From Mariannaea sp. PMI_226 (lineage: Eukaryota; Ascomycota; Sordariomycetes; Hypocreales; Nectriaceae): DNA of 64,000 bases. A program made the position numbers and the translations under genes. Every line of letters starts with the position of its first letter. Positions within the stretch are counted from its first letter, which is position 1. Shown here piece after piece: positions 11,145 to 25,680 of the stretch. Under the pieces are notes generated by a model, which saw only the letters and a list, made by a program, of their open reading frames with translations, was not told where the DNA came from and made no database searches. The stretch is taken from contig JANFOG010000003.1 of assembly GCA_024336345.1 (NCBI GenBank), positions 3,726,501-3,790,500 on the forward strand, written 5' to 3'.

Positions 11145-12407
11145 TTACCACGCTTTGCAAGTCCCCAACCCATCAGCAATACCCTTCAGCTCGTCCCAGC
11201 TGCCAAAATACGACCCCTGCTTCACCTTGAAGTCCACAGGCGCAAGCATGGACCACGAACTCGTCGGCTGAGCTGTGATCCTCCCTTTCCTATCCTTCTT
11301 CCTCAAGACGCCTACGTTGCCCGCAAGCAGGTATGCAGAGGTATTGTCGCCTTTCTCTGGGAAATCCACCATCTTGAGGGGAGCTTTGGCATAACCCACG
11401 CGAATGTCCTCGAGGGGCTCGGGAACGTAAATCACCCCATCTAGCGTGACTGTGTTAGGTGACTCCTGTATCTCCTCCGGCTTCTCAATCCTCAAGGTGC
11501 CGGCCCTTCTCCAGTGCAGAAATCCCGTAATCCACCCGGACACGTCGTACTCGCTAGGGCCGCGACCGCACGAGAAGACCTTGTTCGCTCGGACAATCTG
11601 AGACCAAAACTTCTTGACCTCGGGGCTATTAGGTTCATCCCACGTCTGGACGAATCGCTTCAGAATGGGGCGAAGGTTCTTTGCATACTGGGTAGGTTCC
11701 TTGCCCCAATCCTTGAGATGTTCCAGTTTGCCAAGCAGCTTCTCCCAATCCTTCTTCTGCCCGAGCAAGGTTACTGACGGGATCCCACAAGTCACACTGC
11801 CGCTGAATTCAAAGTAATACTGCATCAACCCCATCATCAGCACTGTGGCTGTCATCTCGTCATTGTCGGTTGACGTGCTGAACCCAGGCATGATCCAGCC
11901 CAATAGCCATTTGGTCTTGACGCGCTTCTGGATCTCCGCCCCGAACGAGGCCACCACATCTCGCCATGTGAAAGCCTCGACGTGTATCTCCTCCTTTCCT
12001 TTGTGGTTGACAAACAGGTTCCGAACGTCTTCCGCGTGAACAGTCATGTAAAAGTTCAGCTGCGCCAGAATTTCAAACCAGACTTCATCGGGCCTCAGCA
12101 CGAGATGCTGGTGCTTGGCCCACGCCTCGATGGCGCCACGTATAAGCCCATCCGACGACGGGAATATCTCGCCCTTTGGGAAAGTCACATCATCATACGA
12201 CGAAACAATAATCTTGGGGGTGTAACCATTCCTCTCATCGAATTCTTCGGGACAACTTCGACGGAAAAGATCGTCTGGAGAGGTTGCGACACCAGTAGTG
12301 TCGAGGGCCAAGGGCTTAACTTTTTCGATTTGAATCGTAATGTCAGCAGCACCCAGGCTGACAAAAGCTACCAGAGCGAGAAGAGAAAGATGTAAGAACT
12401 TTGCCAT
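11145..12407 (-). CDS. Secreted DUF4419-family protein
   Basis: A single exon encoding 420 residues from the ATG at 12407; the frame is open further upstream but only a GTG is available there. Residues 1-21 are a clear signal peptide (MAKFLHLSLLALVAFVSLGAA). The body matches the DUF4419 family: IRGAIEAWAKHQHLVLRPDE, WFEILAQLNFYMTVHAEDVR, a LFVNHKGK motif, the EFSGSVTCGIPSVTLLG block and the FWSQIVRAN...GWITGFLHW segment. DUF4419 has no established biochemical role. A secretion signal suggests export or entry to the secretory pathway. Two Cys near the N- and C-terminal ends and two in the core are compatible with disulfides. The start and frame are secure; the function is unknown. Confidence 0.88.
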   Translation of the reverse strand: MAKFLHLSLLALVAFVSLGAADITIQIEKVKPLALDTTGVATSPDDLFRRSCPEEFDERNGYTPKIIVSSYDDVTFPKGEIFPSSDGLIRGAIEAWAKHQHLVLRPDEVWFEILAQLNFYMTVHAEDVRNLFVNHKGKEEIHVEAFTWRDVVASFGAEIQKRVKTKWLLGWIMPGFSTSTDNDEMTATVLMMGLMQYYFEFSGSVTCGIPSVTLLGQKKDWEKLLGKLEHLKDWGKEPTQYAKNLRPILKRFVQTWDEPNSPEVKKFWSQIVRANKVFSCGRGPSEYDVSGWITGFLHWRRAGTLRIEKPEEIQESPNTVTLDGVIYVPEPLEDIRVGYAKAPLKMVDFPEKGDNTSAYLLAGNVGVLRKKDRKGRITAQPTSSWSMLAPVDFKVKQGSYFGSWDELKGIADGLGTCKAW

Positions 12408-13538
12408 GTCTGCATAGGCACAAAAAGGCACTGGAGACTATAGAAGAGGAAATGGCATCTATCGCCACTCGACAGACTTATAACGTGACATATATATGTC
12501 TGCCATCTCTACGTCTAGATGGGGACGACAAAGAGAGCCCTTTTTCCCCCTTCAGCAGAAAACTTACTCTATGTTTCTCAAAAGGTTCTCCAAGCTCCTC
12601 GTTTCAGCTCCAACGGTTTGCTTGGCGAATTCCAAGAAACTCTTATGTTAAGTAAAAGGCCATTCCTATCATTCGTATATCAAAGACAATTAAAGTCAAT
12701 TCTAGAAATACATGTACGTACCACTCCGTCTAAAACAGGGCAATATGTAAAAAAAGAACAAAAAACGGTTCCTAAAAAAGAAACAAACGCCCCCCACGAA
12801 TGCTGTGTCTTGGTCCGATGGTCGGCGAAGCCTATGTAATAACATGCATGGCCCTTCATGCAGTTGAGACTCAACTCCTCCCTCCCTCCCCCCATCACAC
12901 ACCTTGCATCAATAGTCAAGAAGCAAACAACCAGCCCAACATGCGGTGTGATATTTTAAAGACACAGGAGGTGTTGTCAAGGTAACCTCGGTCAGACTGT
13001 AGCTCGGTGAGCCGTGTCTCATATATGCGGCCCGATTTACATCATTGCGAGCATGCCACCAATCAGTCGTGCATGCAACCATCCATTATGTGGCGGCACT
13101 CACCTTAGTTTTGAGAAGTGACATTCCTCATGCATGAGACACAGCCCTACTATCGAAGGCTTTGCTCTCCCGAGTGGGTGTTCGTATCATGAGGACCCAG
13201 AATCGCGGGGTAAAATGAGACATGTCAGCATTGTTGAGGACGGTTGGAAGAAAAGATTTTATGGTATGGGCAAAAGACGGTGTATTGTTCTTATTTGCTA
13301 ACTACGTATAATGTTCAACACATGTAGCATGCCTCTTCAGGTAGACTCAGATGTCTCAGTTGTAAGAAGTGAAAAAAAGTGCGGTAGAAAGTCCAAAATC
13401 CGTCCCAAGCGCCATGCTTCCCAGAGCAAAAGTAAAAACATCATGTCTCGTTAAACTCCATGAGCCAGCAGATGTATCCGTGCGTATGCTCGTTCCATGT
13501 CTAGAAGTCGATCTGTCGGTGAAGTATAGCGGTTAAGC
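12408..13538. other. Intergenic region between DUF4419 gene and mannitol-1-phosphate dehydrogenase gene
   Basis: About 1.1 kb. The left half should hold the DUF4419 promoter (minus strand), the right part the 3' end of the dehydrogenase transcript. An A/AAAC-rich tract lies at about 12750-12790. No gene seen. Confidence 0.45.
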
Positions 13539-14825
13539 TTAGTCGTCGCGGCTGTCATCCTGGACACGCTTGACAACCTCTACGAGCTGAGGGTAGAGCT
13601 TCTCAGTTGTCTGAATGCCACAGACCTTGGCGACGACGTCCTCGGGGCTGTTCTCAGACATGATCTTGGACAGCTCCTTGGACTCCTCGTCATTCTCGAC
13701 ATCCTGGAAACGGAATGCCATCTCGATAGCGTCGAGGAGGAATTTGCATGGCATATCGTTCTCGGCGAGCTCAGCGGCGGGGCCGATGAAGCGCTCCTTG
13801 CGGGAGAGCTTTCGGAGAGGAGCACGGCCGACACGCTCGACAGCATCCTCAAGGTGGGGGTTGCCAATACGCTTGATGATCTTCTCAACATAAGCAGCCT
13901 GGGCTGTGTCGTCAATATTGTGCTTGGAGACCAGGAGGGTCTTGGTCTCCATAACAGCGCCGCGGACCTCAGCGAGAATGTCCTTGTCCTGGAGGGCGTC
14001 GTAAACTGTGCGCTTGCTTCGGTAGTAGCCGTGGTAGGCGGCGGTGGCATGGCTAGTGTTGACTGTGAAGAGCTTGCGCTCAATGTAGGGCTGAAGGTTG
14101 TCAACCCACTGGATGCCGTCGATGGGAGGAATGCCAATATCCTCGAAGGGGGTCTTGTCAACGACCCACTCGAAGAACTTCTCGAGTGTCACATCAAGGC
14201 CAGCGTTGGGATCCTGAGCGGGCACAATTCTGTCAATAGCAGAGTTGGCGTACCGGGCTCGCATGTGGTGATCATCGTGGCGCTCGGGGGGAGTGTTGGC
14301 CTTGATGTGGGCAGCTAGAGTGTCAGTGGCGCCAATGGCATTCTCGCAGGCAATGACGTGCAGAGGGGTGTTGTCGTTTGATCGACGCTCGATGCCCTGG
14401 GCAATGACTGGAGCGATGAACTTGAGAATGTTGGGTCCAACAGAGCAGGTGACAATGTCAGCGGTTCGGATCTCCTCGACGAGCTCATCCAGATGGGTCT
14501 TGGAGTTGATGGCGCGGTAGTTGGTGATTGTGTTACGGGTGGTACCCTCAGTGCCAACCTCGATAACATGGTACTCGGGAGTGGAGTTAATCTTCTCGAT
14601 CAAGGGGTCGACAACATCAGCAAAGATGACATCGTAGCCAGAGTTGTGGAGGAAGCAAGCGACGAAGCCACGGCCTGAAGTGGATATTAGTTAGTTGATG
14701 TCATTGATAGGTGGGGTTGAGGGATAAGATATCAATAGTGATAGTGAAAGAGGTGGTTCGTGGATTGGGACGAGTTGGAACATACCGATGTTGCCAGCAC
14801 CGAAATGAACAGCCTTGGGAGCCAT
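13539..14825 (-). CDS. mpdA: Mannitol-1-phosphate 5-dehydrogenase
   Basis: Exons 14825-14786 and 14674-13539 with a 111-base intron (GTATGT donor, TTCAG acceptor) that interrupts the nucleotide-binding loop; the product has 391 residues, the usual length for the family. It reduces fructose-6-phosphate to mannitol-1-phosphate with NADH in the cytosol, the first step of fungal mannitol synthesis. The N-terminal Rossmann fold begins at MAPKAVHFGAGNIGRGF. The conserved VIACENAI block follows. The long-chain mannitol dehydrogenase active-site segment ERKLFTVNTSHATAAY supplies the catalytic lysine (about residue 214), Asn 219 and His 222. It is transcribed in the same direction as the next gene, glucose-6-phosphate isomerase, whose product also acts on fructose-6-phosphate. 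A TATA-like box lies about 235 bases upstream. Confidence 0.96.
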
Positions 14826-15058
14826 AATGATGGTGATTTAGCGAAAGAAGTTTTTGGAAAGTTGGCGCTTGAAGGCGTCGATTAGTTACACAAGATGGTG
14901 TAAGTGCGGGTGGGATAGCTTGAACAAGTTCGAGCGAGAGGAGGGTATAGGTTGCTTGCTTGGGTGAAGAAAGCAAGAAACTTGGGACAGGAGAAAAAAC
15001 TGGGAAAACGATGGATGATGAGAATGAGGTAAAGTTTCGGGAGGGGAGATCGCGAGAG

Positions 15059-15066
15059 TTTATATA
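15059..15066 (-). promoter_or_regulatory. TATA-like box upstream of mpdA
   Basis: The minus strand reads TATATAAA about 235 bases before the mpdA ATG, followed by a C/T-rich leader. The position fits a 5' leader of roughly 200 bases. Assignment is by sequence and position only. Confidence 0.5.
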
Positions 15067-17470
15067 TCAAGGAAGGCGAGAAAGAGGACGAGGCGACGGA
15101 GAGCGGCCGAAGGGGCCGGGAAGGTGTTACTCTCAGATGCAAAAGCCAAAGCAACCTGAAAGCGTCCACCACGACCAAGTGTAGGCAGGTGCATCGCATG
15201 CGGTACAGTACCTTAGGTACATGTGTAGGGAAGGTACACCTGTACTTCTGTACTTCTGTACATCTGGGACACGCCTGCCCAGACACAGAGCACATCCACA
15301 ATCGATAGCCCACTATCCCACAATTAACAGTCACTCAAGCGAAGCAGGAAGCAGGGAGGGAGCGGACGGGGGTGTGGGGCCTGAGACAGTGCCCAAAGCC
15401 CGAAGCGGAAGTGCGCAGTAGCATTCCATCATCATGCCTAGCAGCGTCGTCGGTGGCAGACGGGGCTGGAGCAAGTGAGAGTGTCGGCCCTGTACACCAG
15501 TGCACCAGTGCACCCGTGCAACCCAACCCAACATAGTGTGCAGCCAGCTTTCCATGGCAGCCAACAGCCCGCAACTCGGCGGGGTCCTGATACAGACTCA
15601 GATACAGACCTTGTGGCCAGGGCGCTAGAGTTCCCAAGCCCACATCGATCAGACGGCGGAAGCGTGCGCTAACGTTACCGTCTCGTACTGTACGTTCGCT
15701 ATAGTCCATACAGTGCTCCAGCAAGGAACCAGCCGGTCTGCCCCCCAGCTCTGCCAACCCAAGCAGTTTTGGCCAACGTCATCAACGGTAGCGGTACTGT
15801 CTGTAACTGGAATAGCCCAGGGGAGACCCGCAAGTAAATGAAGCCGACCGGTACCCTGGATGAGGCTGCGCCACCAGGTCTCTTTCTTGGAGCGCGCGCC
15901 CCAACCGTCTGAACGGTGGGAAGTGGGACACCAGGCAGTGAGGGCAGTGAGGGGCGATAGATACGGCACGATACGGAACAGCACCCATCCAAGGTTCCTC
16001 CAGTACCTATTTCTCCAGCACCACAGTGGAAAGCTTTCATCAGGAAGATATGGTTCTGTTGGGGGAGATTGGGGCGAAACTTTACTATGATTCAAAGGCG
16101 TCGAATGGCGAAAAAGTGACGAAAAAAAACAGGCTGCGATACGGATCCTCCCTCAAAGTAATCTGTCCTGAATTGAAGTAATGACCAAGGCACTTAAGCA
16201 CCCTGAGAGTTCAAGCAACAATGAAAGACTTGCCAATGTCTCATCGCGACAGCGTCATGACGCATCCACAGAAGGCAATACGCATGCTGTTCAATCCCGC
16301 CGACTTTGGCGCCATCTGGAATTAACTTGACCATCCTCCCGAGGTGCCCCTCTACTGCCCCTCTGTAACAGGTCTCTTGTCCCCCCCGCCCCCTCTCCCC
16401 TGCCTAGTGCCTACTGAGCGGCTCCAACACCCCTCATTGACGTTCTCCCACAGGGCTCCCAATCCCTGTGCTTTGACTCTGAAGGAGGGTCCCAGAGCAC
16501 GGCACTCCATAATTCTTGACGCAGTACAGATGTACGGAGTGCAGTAGTCCAAGTTCTTACTTCGGGGCAGCAGAGGGGCAAATGGTGCAGGGCATCATCA
16601 TATCACTTTTGCTTGCTGCTTATCCTCACTAGCCCATTCAATGCTTGGAGACTGAACGATTGCGTTTGGAGAACCCTGCACAGCCCACCCCAAGCTGCAA
16701 GCCAGGGCTCCGCTGGCCCAGGCCAGGTCACTGCAGTAAAGAGCCCTCGATTAGGATCAATGCATCCAATCTCAGTCAATCAGATGCGTAGCTTTCTTTC
16801 TGTTCCTTTGTACCTCTCTTTTGTCCTTTCAATTTTTCCGTTGTCTGTGTTCCAGTCCACAGGGAGATGATTGACTCGCCGCGACTGGGCTGAACAGTGG
16901 GTGGGATGATAGGATGGGTGATACTGACGTAACAAGAAAAATGGTGTAAGCCAATGGAATTGTCCACCGTTGGCTTCTAGGCGTGCAACAAAAACATGAA
17001 TACGAAGTTGACCAAAGCAAGGAACGAGGCCATCGTGGGAAGAATGATAACGATGCAGGCTACAAGTACTCCACTCCGTACAGTATGAGTCCAGAGGCGT
17101 CTCCGGTTTTCTAGTTACTTCTGCTGATGGCTCACCGTTTTTACGTCCCTGATAGTACGTACTACGTAGAAATTTGGATGTGCTGTGGAAGAGAGGGTGT
17201 ATGAAGGGGAGTCCAAGGGTCCCAGTCCACCGTCAGTCGTACGGTACCTCTCCGCCCTTGTCAGTCTGGGTATGTTCTCTGGGTATGTTGCAGAACACAG
17301 TACTCAGTAGTAGCTCAGTAGACGGCAGTCTTTATCAAGACGGTACTGGTAGCTGGGCTGCTGCCCCAAATTGGAAGATACTTGAAGTTATACTGAATTG
17401 GTAGCCAGCTGAATACTACCACACCTGATGATGCCCACTCCCAAACCAAGATGCTAAATTGGTTCAAGGC

Positions 17471-17506
17471 TGATGACACTGATGACGCTGATGACGCCGA
17501 TGATAC
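17471..17506. repeat. 9-base tandem repeat, four copies
   Basis: Four consecutive units of TGATGACNC type (TGATGACAC, TGATGACGC twice, CGATGATAC). No gene is seen over it. Confidence 0.85.
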
Positions 17507-20500
17507 TTCTGACGTCCTTGTGCGAGAACGCTCTGGCTGCATTTACGGGCGTTTATTTGTGGCGTCCATCCTATCTGCGAATTTAGGCTTAGACCTCGAA
17601 TGGATACTTACCATGTAAGAGGTAGCCCATTACTCCGAACGGAACATGGGAAACAGGGGACATGGAACAAGGGACTTGGCCCTAGAGTAACTGGTCTAAG
17701 TGCAAGGTAGGCTACATTACTGTCCGTTCCAAGTCAATAATACGGTCTCGTTGACAGTCTCTTGAAATGACGTCTACACCCTACCAGTTCAATTTTTTTA
17801 ACAAAAGAAATTGGAATAGTGTTACCAACGTATGATACTCCTCGTCGTTGGGGGGCAGACCACGACAATGGCCATATGGAGGCGCACGCACAGGGCAACA
17901 CCTTGAATGAACGGAACACCTTGTCTCACCTCTCACCTCATCTCACCTTGTCCTCAGCCTGTTTGTCGTGCCAAAAGTTGAAGACCGCTCTTTCATCGAG
18001 CCAATGATTTACAAGCACCCTCGACGGGCCTGAGACAAGATGCACAAGGAAAAACTTTTCAGCTCCTTCATCCCTTACCTGCAACCAAAGGGGGAACAGC
18101 ATCTAAAAAAAACAAAACAAAAAGAAGAGTCATGGCGTGCCGTACTGTACCTCTGGATTAGGAGACAACATCCAGATCGCTTCCTGCTTCCCACCCACCA
18201 AGGGGGGGAACCCACTTGAAAACCCTCACTCACGATAATGGCTCAAGTGGCGCAAGTCGCGACGAGCCCAACGAAACCCAAAGACAGGGCCTTTTACTTC
18301 CCCCGGCGGTGGTAACCCTGTTGCGCGCACACCCCCCTCTTTCAAGATCAGAAGAGCCCCGATAAAACCAAATAACGAAAGCCAGGAGACAAGAGAAGAT
18401 GATAATAATAATCAGTACAGTAATAAACAACAAGGTTCCCAGCATAGCGATTCGTTACGAGCAAGGATCGTGAAAGAGCATCAAGTCTCGAAAAGGAGGC
18501 CCCGTTGCTCGACTCATCGATATGGGGACTAATAGGAAAAGGAAATGCAAAGCCAAACCAAGACCAGACACAAGTATCCATTCATCAGCTTACATAGGCT
18601 ACATGCGGGTTAGCTACAATACTATTTACAAGCGTAGGGCAACGCAAAAGGTGGTAGTTAGCAAAAGAGGTTCCAGATCAGGCCCGATAGACTTGCTCGT
18701 TTGGAGGGAGAGAGGAGGGCCCTGTCAAACGTCAATTCACGCTCGGCGGGCGGACACGGCGGCAAGCGATCGTAGCGATTCAATCCAATGCTTTTCCCCG
18801 GCTTAGTTCCCGATTAGTTGATCCATATTTGCCTTCTCCCCCTCCGTAACAGGTGGATCAACTGGCAAAAGAATACCGACATACATGGTGTTGAATAGGT
18901 AACATAGTTACTGCATGGCCTCATATCATGTTTTCGAAATAAGGACCCCAGACCCCTTGGCAAGAACGGTGTGAAGAAAACATTAGCCCGCGGTGGTTTT
19001 CCTGGTACATGTGAAGAAGTGGGCGGTCTGGTGTGGCACGATGTTCAGACACAACTGCAAAGCCATCACCTACATATGAAGCGGTCCTGTGTTAAGATTT
19101 CCATATTCCCGTTATCGCAATGGCGCACGTGTGGGCATGGCTCGGCGCTGATAGGACAAGGCGTCCAGAAAGAGCCAAGTTCCTTGTTGTTTTCCCTTGG
19201 ACATATGTAGTTACTCTGCACTTTACAATCGACACATGCACATGCAAGCATGGTGGCTACTCGATCAATGTAGGGAGATCTAGGTCTTATTACTCAGATG
19301 CCGCATGCATGTCTCTATTCTAGCTTTAGTAACTGTTTCTCGTCTATCTTCCCTCGGCTGAGAGCCAGAGACCATTGGCAATCACACACACTCACACATG
19401 ATCACATAGCGGAGAGATGGTTCGTGTAAAGCCAGCAAGCACAACGACTGATCAAATCCTAGAATGCTCTCTCGCACTGGAAGATTGGTACTTTGCTGAA
19501 GTGCGGCTACGACATACGTCATGGGTTGCCTGCCGACAAGACAGAGAAAAAAAAGGGACGGCCCCAGTCCACCTTCACATTATTTACGGGTACCGTACTC
19601 CATACAGATGTACTTTGCGTATGGTTGCGGCCCTTTTTCCCTTGAAGTTACATTCGGGCCTCCCTCTTCCTATTTCTCGATCCATACCACAGGCAAAGCT
19701 TTGCTCTTCAGCCTTGGCTTGGACAAGAGGAAGAAAGAGGAATAGCAATTATCTTCGGGACAACTAGAGTCTTGCAGGGGCCTCGGTTCGGACCGGTTCC
19801 ATCCATTCCCGACCAGACATGTCCTTGCATCGCCATCGTCATTTCTCGGCTTCATTCTATTATCTATGGAGTATTCCTTCTGCTGATTGCAGACATATTC
19901 CCTGATGAGGAATCGGAATTTGGAGTCGCATTTCGTTCATATCCCGCAAAGAAATGCTACACGCCTGCCTCCCGCAGAAGCACCGAGGCCTAACTCGGCC
20001 CTTTCATCTCCTTCTTCTGCCTATCTTTACCACCACGTTTCTTGCAAACTCTGTACTGGTTTGCCTTGGTTTTTTTTGTTTTTCTTCATTGGCAGACCAC
20101 AGGCAAGTAGGCCCTTTCTGACAGTAATTCCCGCAACCACGCTGTGTTTCTTTCTGGCAATTAATGCACAGGCTCAGCTCGACAGCCTGACTCCATCGTG
20201 AAAACCAGAAATAAAAGGGCTCGAACGCTTATTTTACCCGCTCAGCCATTGAAAAAGACCTCATACATAAACACTTACTGTTACAGTACGGTAAGTATAT
20301 CCTTGCTTCCCCCGGCGGCCCCATCCAGTCGGAAAATGAGGCCGACGATGCCGCTTGTCGTCGGGTGAGAGGTGCACAGTGCACGGGAGCCTTGTCATGG
20401 CCATGACTTACAGTTGCGTCCGTTTCCGAGAGGCGTCTCCAGTAATCTCTTGTTCCGTTTAAGCGTCGAAGCGTGGTCAAAACTAGTCCCACAGTTTTTT

Positions 20501-23268
20501 AACCGTTCCAGATGGACAAGAGATAACGCCGGAGGAGCAGGCCAACATTGACCAATGAGCGCCACCAACAAGCCAGACGGTGATGCCCCTCAGTGGAGAG
20601 AAGTGGATTGTCTACAGTCCCCCCCTCCCTTCTCTCCCTTGGCAGTACGTCAAGTTAGGTTACGTAGCTGTAGGATGAACTTGTGAAACGGAACGGACTG
20701 AAAACGCCATCCATCAAGTTGCCCCATAAGCAAGTGATACAGCGTCTATATCATTGGCCCGCCGGGATCTCCGACGAGAACAACGCTGACATAAGGGAAC
20801 GCAACGTTCTCAAAGGCTCCGTTAAAATATCGCATATCGCGCCAAGTATGATGCAAAAGAAAAGCCACTCTGCCTGTGGTGGGTTTGCCGCTTCAGCATT
20901 GATTGAATGGATTGGCTGGATCTATGGATAGGAGACGGGTTTGATGTCAACTGAGTTGCAAGTTTTCCCGGTTCCGTTCCTTATGATGCCTTTCTCTGTG
21001 TGTATATGGCGTATGTGCGTATGTGAGTATGTGCATTTGTTGGTAGGTACTGTACTCAATGTATTTGGTGCCTTGTACCTTGTGCCTTGTGCTAGGTTAT
21101 TATGCATGTTGATCCGTCATAGTCCACTGGCTACCTACTGGACTTCTGTAGGTACCTCTATACTGTCGCCGATAGGTAAGTTACTTGTCGACTGCTACCG
21201 TACTATTCGCCTGAGCCTGAAATCGACTACACCAGTGCCTAGCTACCTTAGATCATGATAACCTCATAACCTCATCTTGTGTTAGTCAACTTCGATGTCT
21301 CGATGCCTTTCCGACTACCAGGTACTCTGCTGCTACTACTACGTACTGTACATCGCCTTCCCAACCTGTGGCTACCATATGGCTCTCCTCTTCCAGCCTA
21401 ACCCCCCTCTAATAAGCCTGGTCTTCTTCTTGGCCCAGTCTGTGCCGTCCGCCAGCAAAGGGCACAGAAGCACCGGTGGCAAAGGCACCCACACCATTGA
21501 CAAGAAGACAAGATGCAGCACTCCATAATATGCAATCTATGTGCATCTGCCCATATTCCCCTCACCCTCTTCCTCCCGGAACAGGTGTCGATTATCCCCG
21601 TTTCGTCTCGCCATTCTACCGCCAGCCGGTATCTCAGCTCAACTTCTATTGGACTATACGACATCATACGGGTGCTTTTAGTGAATTAACAACAAATACC
21701 AACACATGTGAAGTATCAGTGTGAGTGGAGTTTGCCTGGCGACGAGAAAGAAACACCTTCCAACGGGCTCTACCTGTCCGGTCACTTATTGTGGACATGC
21801 AAGTGTACTATGACTGTCTATTTACCACTTGATTCGCCATTGCTATAGAATCCGCTCACTATTTTGATTCTAATTCCCTCCTGGCATAGCATGTTATGCA
21901 TCTGGGAAGCAAGGCAAACACCGGTGCATCCATTTCCCCAGAAATGAAAATATGACAGAAAAAGCAAAGAAAGGAAATGGAAAAAAATTACAAACAAAAA
22001 AAGGAGGCTGAAGACAAGGCGTGGCACGATATGGCATGAGAAAGCATCCCTCAGCGACCCAACCTTCCAGGCTCCCTCCCTGTCTGTTACTGTCCTACAA
22101 AATCATTCCTTCAACCCTTCCTATCAAGAGAATGATTTTCATTATCAACTAAAGGTACCTTGGGTACTTATCTTTACATCCCTTGCCGTACCTGCATGAC
22201 CTTATTTATATACAAATCACTCTCAGTACATCTCCAACCACTACATCTTATGTCGGAAAACAGGAGACTTATCCCCTCATCTCCCTCACAACTCCCCCAA
22301 AAATCCCCCATTTTATTTATTTGCTCGGGTACACTCCGATAACCCTGCATCGAACCCCCGTGGTCTCCGTTTCCCCGCGACCCCACTAACACCTCTGGGG
22401 TAAAACATTCCCCGAGTACTTGTTGTAGTAACTTATGCGACTGGCGGCTTGTAAAGGCACATGGCAGGTCTGTCTTTATTGAGGCTCTCCCCGCAGCCAC
22501 ATATGCATGTGCGCATATGACACATCCCGGTCCGGGGAAGCAATTTGGAGAGAGAGAGGGAGAAAGAGTGAGACAAGAAAGAGAAAGAGGCGAGAGAAAG
22601 CATGTCAGCTCGTGAGAGCTACACGTGGTGGTCCTAGGGGAACCATACATGGCTGGTTCTTGATGATCATAGACCCGGATGCTTGCATAAGTACATACAG
22701 GATTAAATGATCATACTGGCAATTACCTTCACCGCCGGCCAGATCACAGATACTCAATCACGATTTCAAGGGTGTATGTATGCAGCCTTGAGGTTTACAT
22801 GGTCGGCCGCACGCCTGGTCGTAGCCGGTGCTTCATTGCGACAACACTCCCCTGAAAGTCTCCCTATTATCTCTCCTGAAGATGCTTTGCCAGATCACCG
22901 GCTTTTCTCTCCAAGGATTAGATGTACATTCATCTCCAACCCTGGAATGTGTCCGGCTTCTCCCACCAGTCGCCTCTCATCAAAGGACATCACCCCCATG
23001 CTCCCCCATGCTTCACCAACCATGCTCCCCCAAAAATCCTGGGCGCTCGGCTGAACATCAGATTTCCTTTTCAAATTGTTCCCGTGATAGCACATGTGAG
23101 GCAGGTCCTATAGCATAGTAGGGGATGCCCTCAAGTCGGTGAAAGGTGTGTTTGCTGACGAAAGCCGAGATGGAACGAGAAATCGGCTGTCGTATTTACA
23201 ATCAGCCAACCATCGACAGAGAAACGGTGAGGAATTCGTAATGTCGACTCGTCACAGCCTAGGTATCC

Positions 23269-23270
23269 AA

Positions 23271-23303
<33 letters not shown>

Positions 23304-23304
23304 C
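23269..23304. repeat. (AAGGTC)6 hexanucleotide repeat
   Basis: Six perfect AAGGTC units lie about 300 bases beyond the 3' end of the glucose-6-phosphate isomerase coding region. Confidence 0.95.
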
Positions 23305-23597
23305 GAGGAGATGAGACAAGCGAGGGCTGCCTGACTCACCGATCAACCTGCAGGGTTGGGACTTACCCTTGGACCTCTTGATTGACAACAACAAAAACGG
23401 CTTCACTTAAACAATCCGGAATCGTTAACCAGGATAATAGTAGCTTTTTTCAATTAATTGCGGCTGACCTCTCTACGCTAAACGGTATTTTGTCGTTTCA
23501 CACATTAACAACACCATCTGATACTTAGATACTTGGTTCTTCAGCTTCCCCTCCTGACCAATTTTCCAACCTCCCGTTATTTTACTCATCCATCTCT

Positions 23598-25474
<1,877 letters not shown>

Positions 25475-25549
25475 TTTTTGTCGTAGTTGGAAGGAGGGGT
25501 AGCTATGTGAGATGGTCTGATGAGGTCAGAGCTATCGCCAGAGCACCAA

Positions 25550-25680
25550 GGATGACGGGCTGCAAGTAATGGGAGATTGGATGGGAAAGAAAGAGACGAG
25601 GAATAAATGGAGAGGAGGATGAAGGAGGGAAAAGAGAAAAACGGAAGAGAAAAGAGGAGGAGTAGCAATTAGGGAGGACT
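25550..25680 (-). promoter_or_regulatory. Pyrimidine-rich tract in the pgi1 promoter/leader
   Basis: On the coding (minus) strand, roughly 130 bases are nearly all C and T, ending about 75 bases before the ATG at 25474. CT-rich blocks just upstream of the transcription start are typical of strongly expressed, constitutive fungal genes, especially glycolytic ones. The role is inferred. Confidence 0.55.

Larger units (their letters stand above)
14826..23597. other. 8.8-kb region without a supportable gene
   Basis: This is the longest gene-free stretch in the window. I read both strands for open frames, short exons with splice sites, tRNA and 5S signals, and found none that hold together. Open frames up to about 150 codons exist (for example 15649-16095 minus and 22174-22650 minus) but have no coding character. 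The stretch contains many GTAC-centred palindromes (GGTACC, TGTACA, TACGTA), a 9-base tandem repeat (17471-17506), a GA-rich block (about 22540-22605) and a hexanucleotide repeat (23269-23304). The first kilobase should hold the mpdA promoter. Confidence 0.45.

Noticed and set aside
15649..16095. 148-codon open frame in the 8.8-kb gap
   Set aside because: High Trp/Pro/Arg content, no domain, no start context and several overlapping open frames of similar length.
18239..18316. 25-residue frame starting MAQVAQVATSPTK with a good start context
   Set aside because: It ends after 25 residues and no downstream exon joins convincingly.
22335..22370. TTCGA-containing tRNA-like segment on the minus strand
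   Set aside because: The five-base stem around the TTCGATG loop does not pair.
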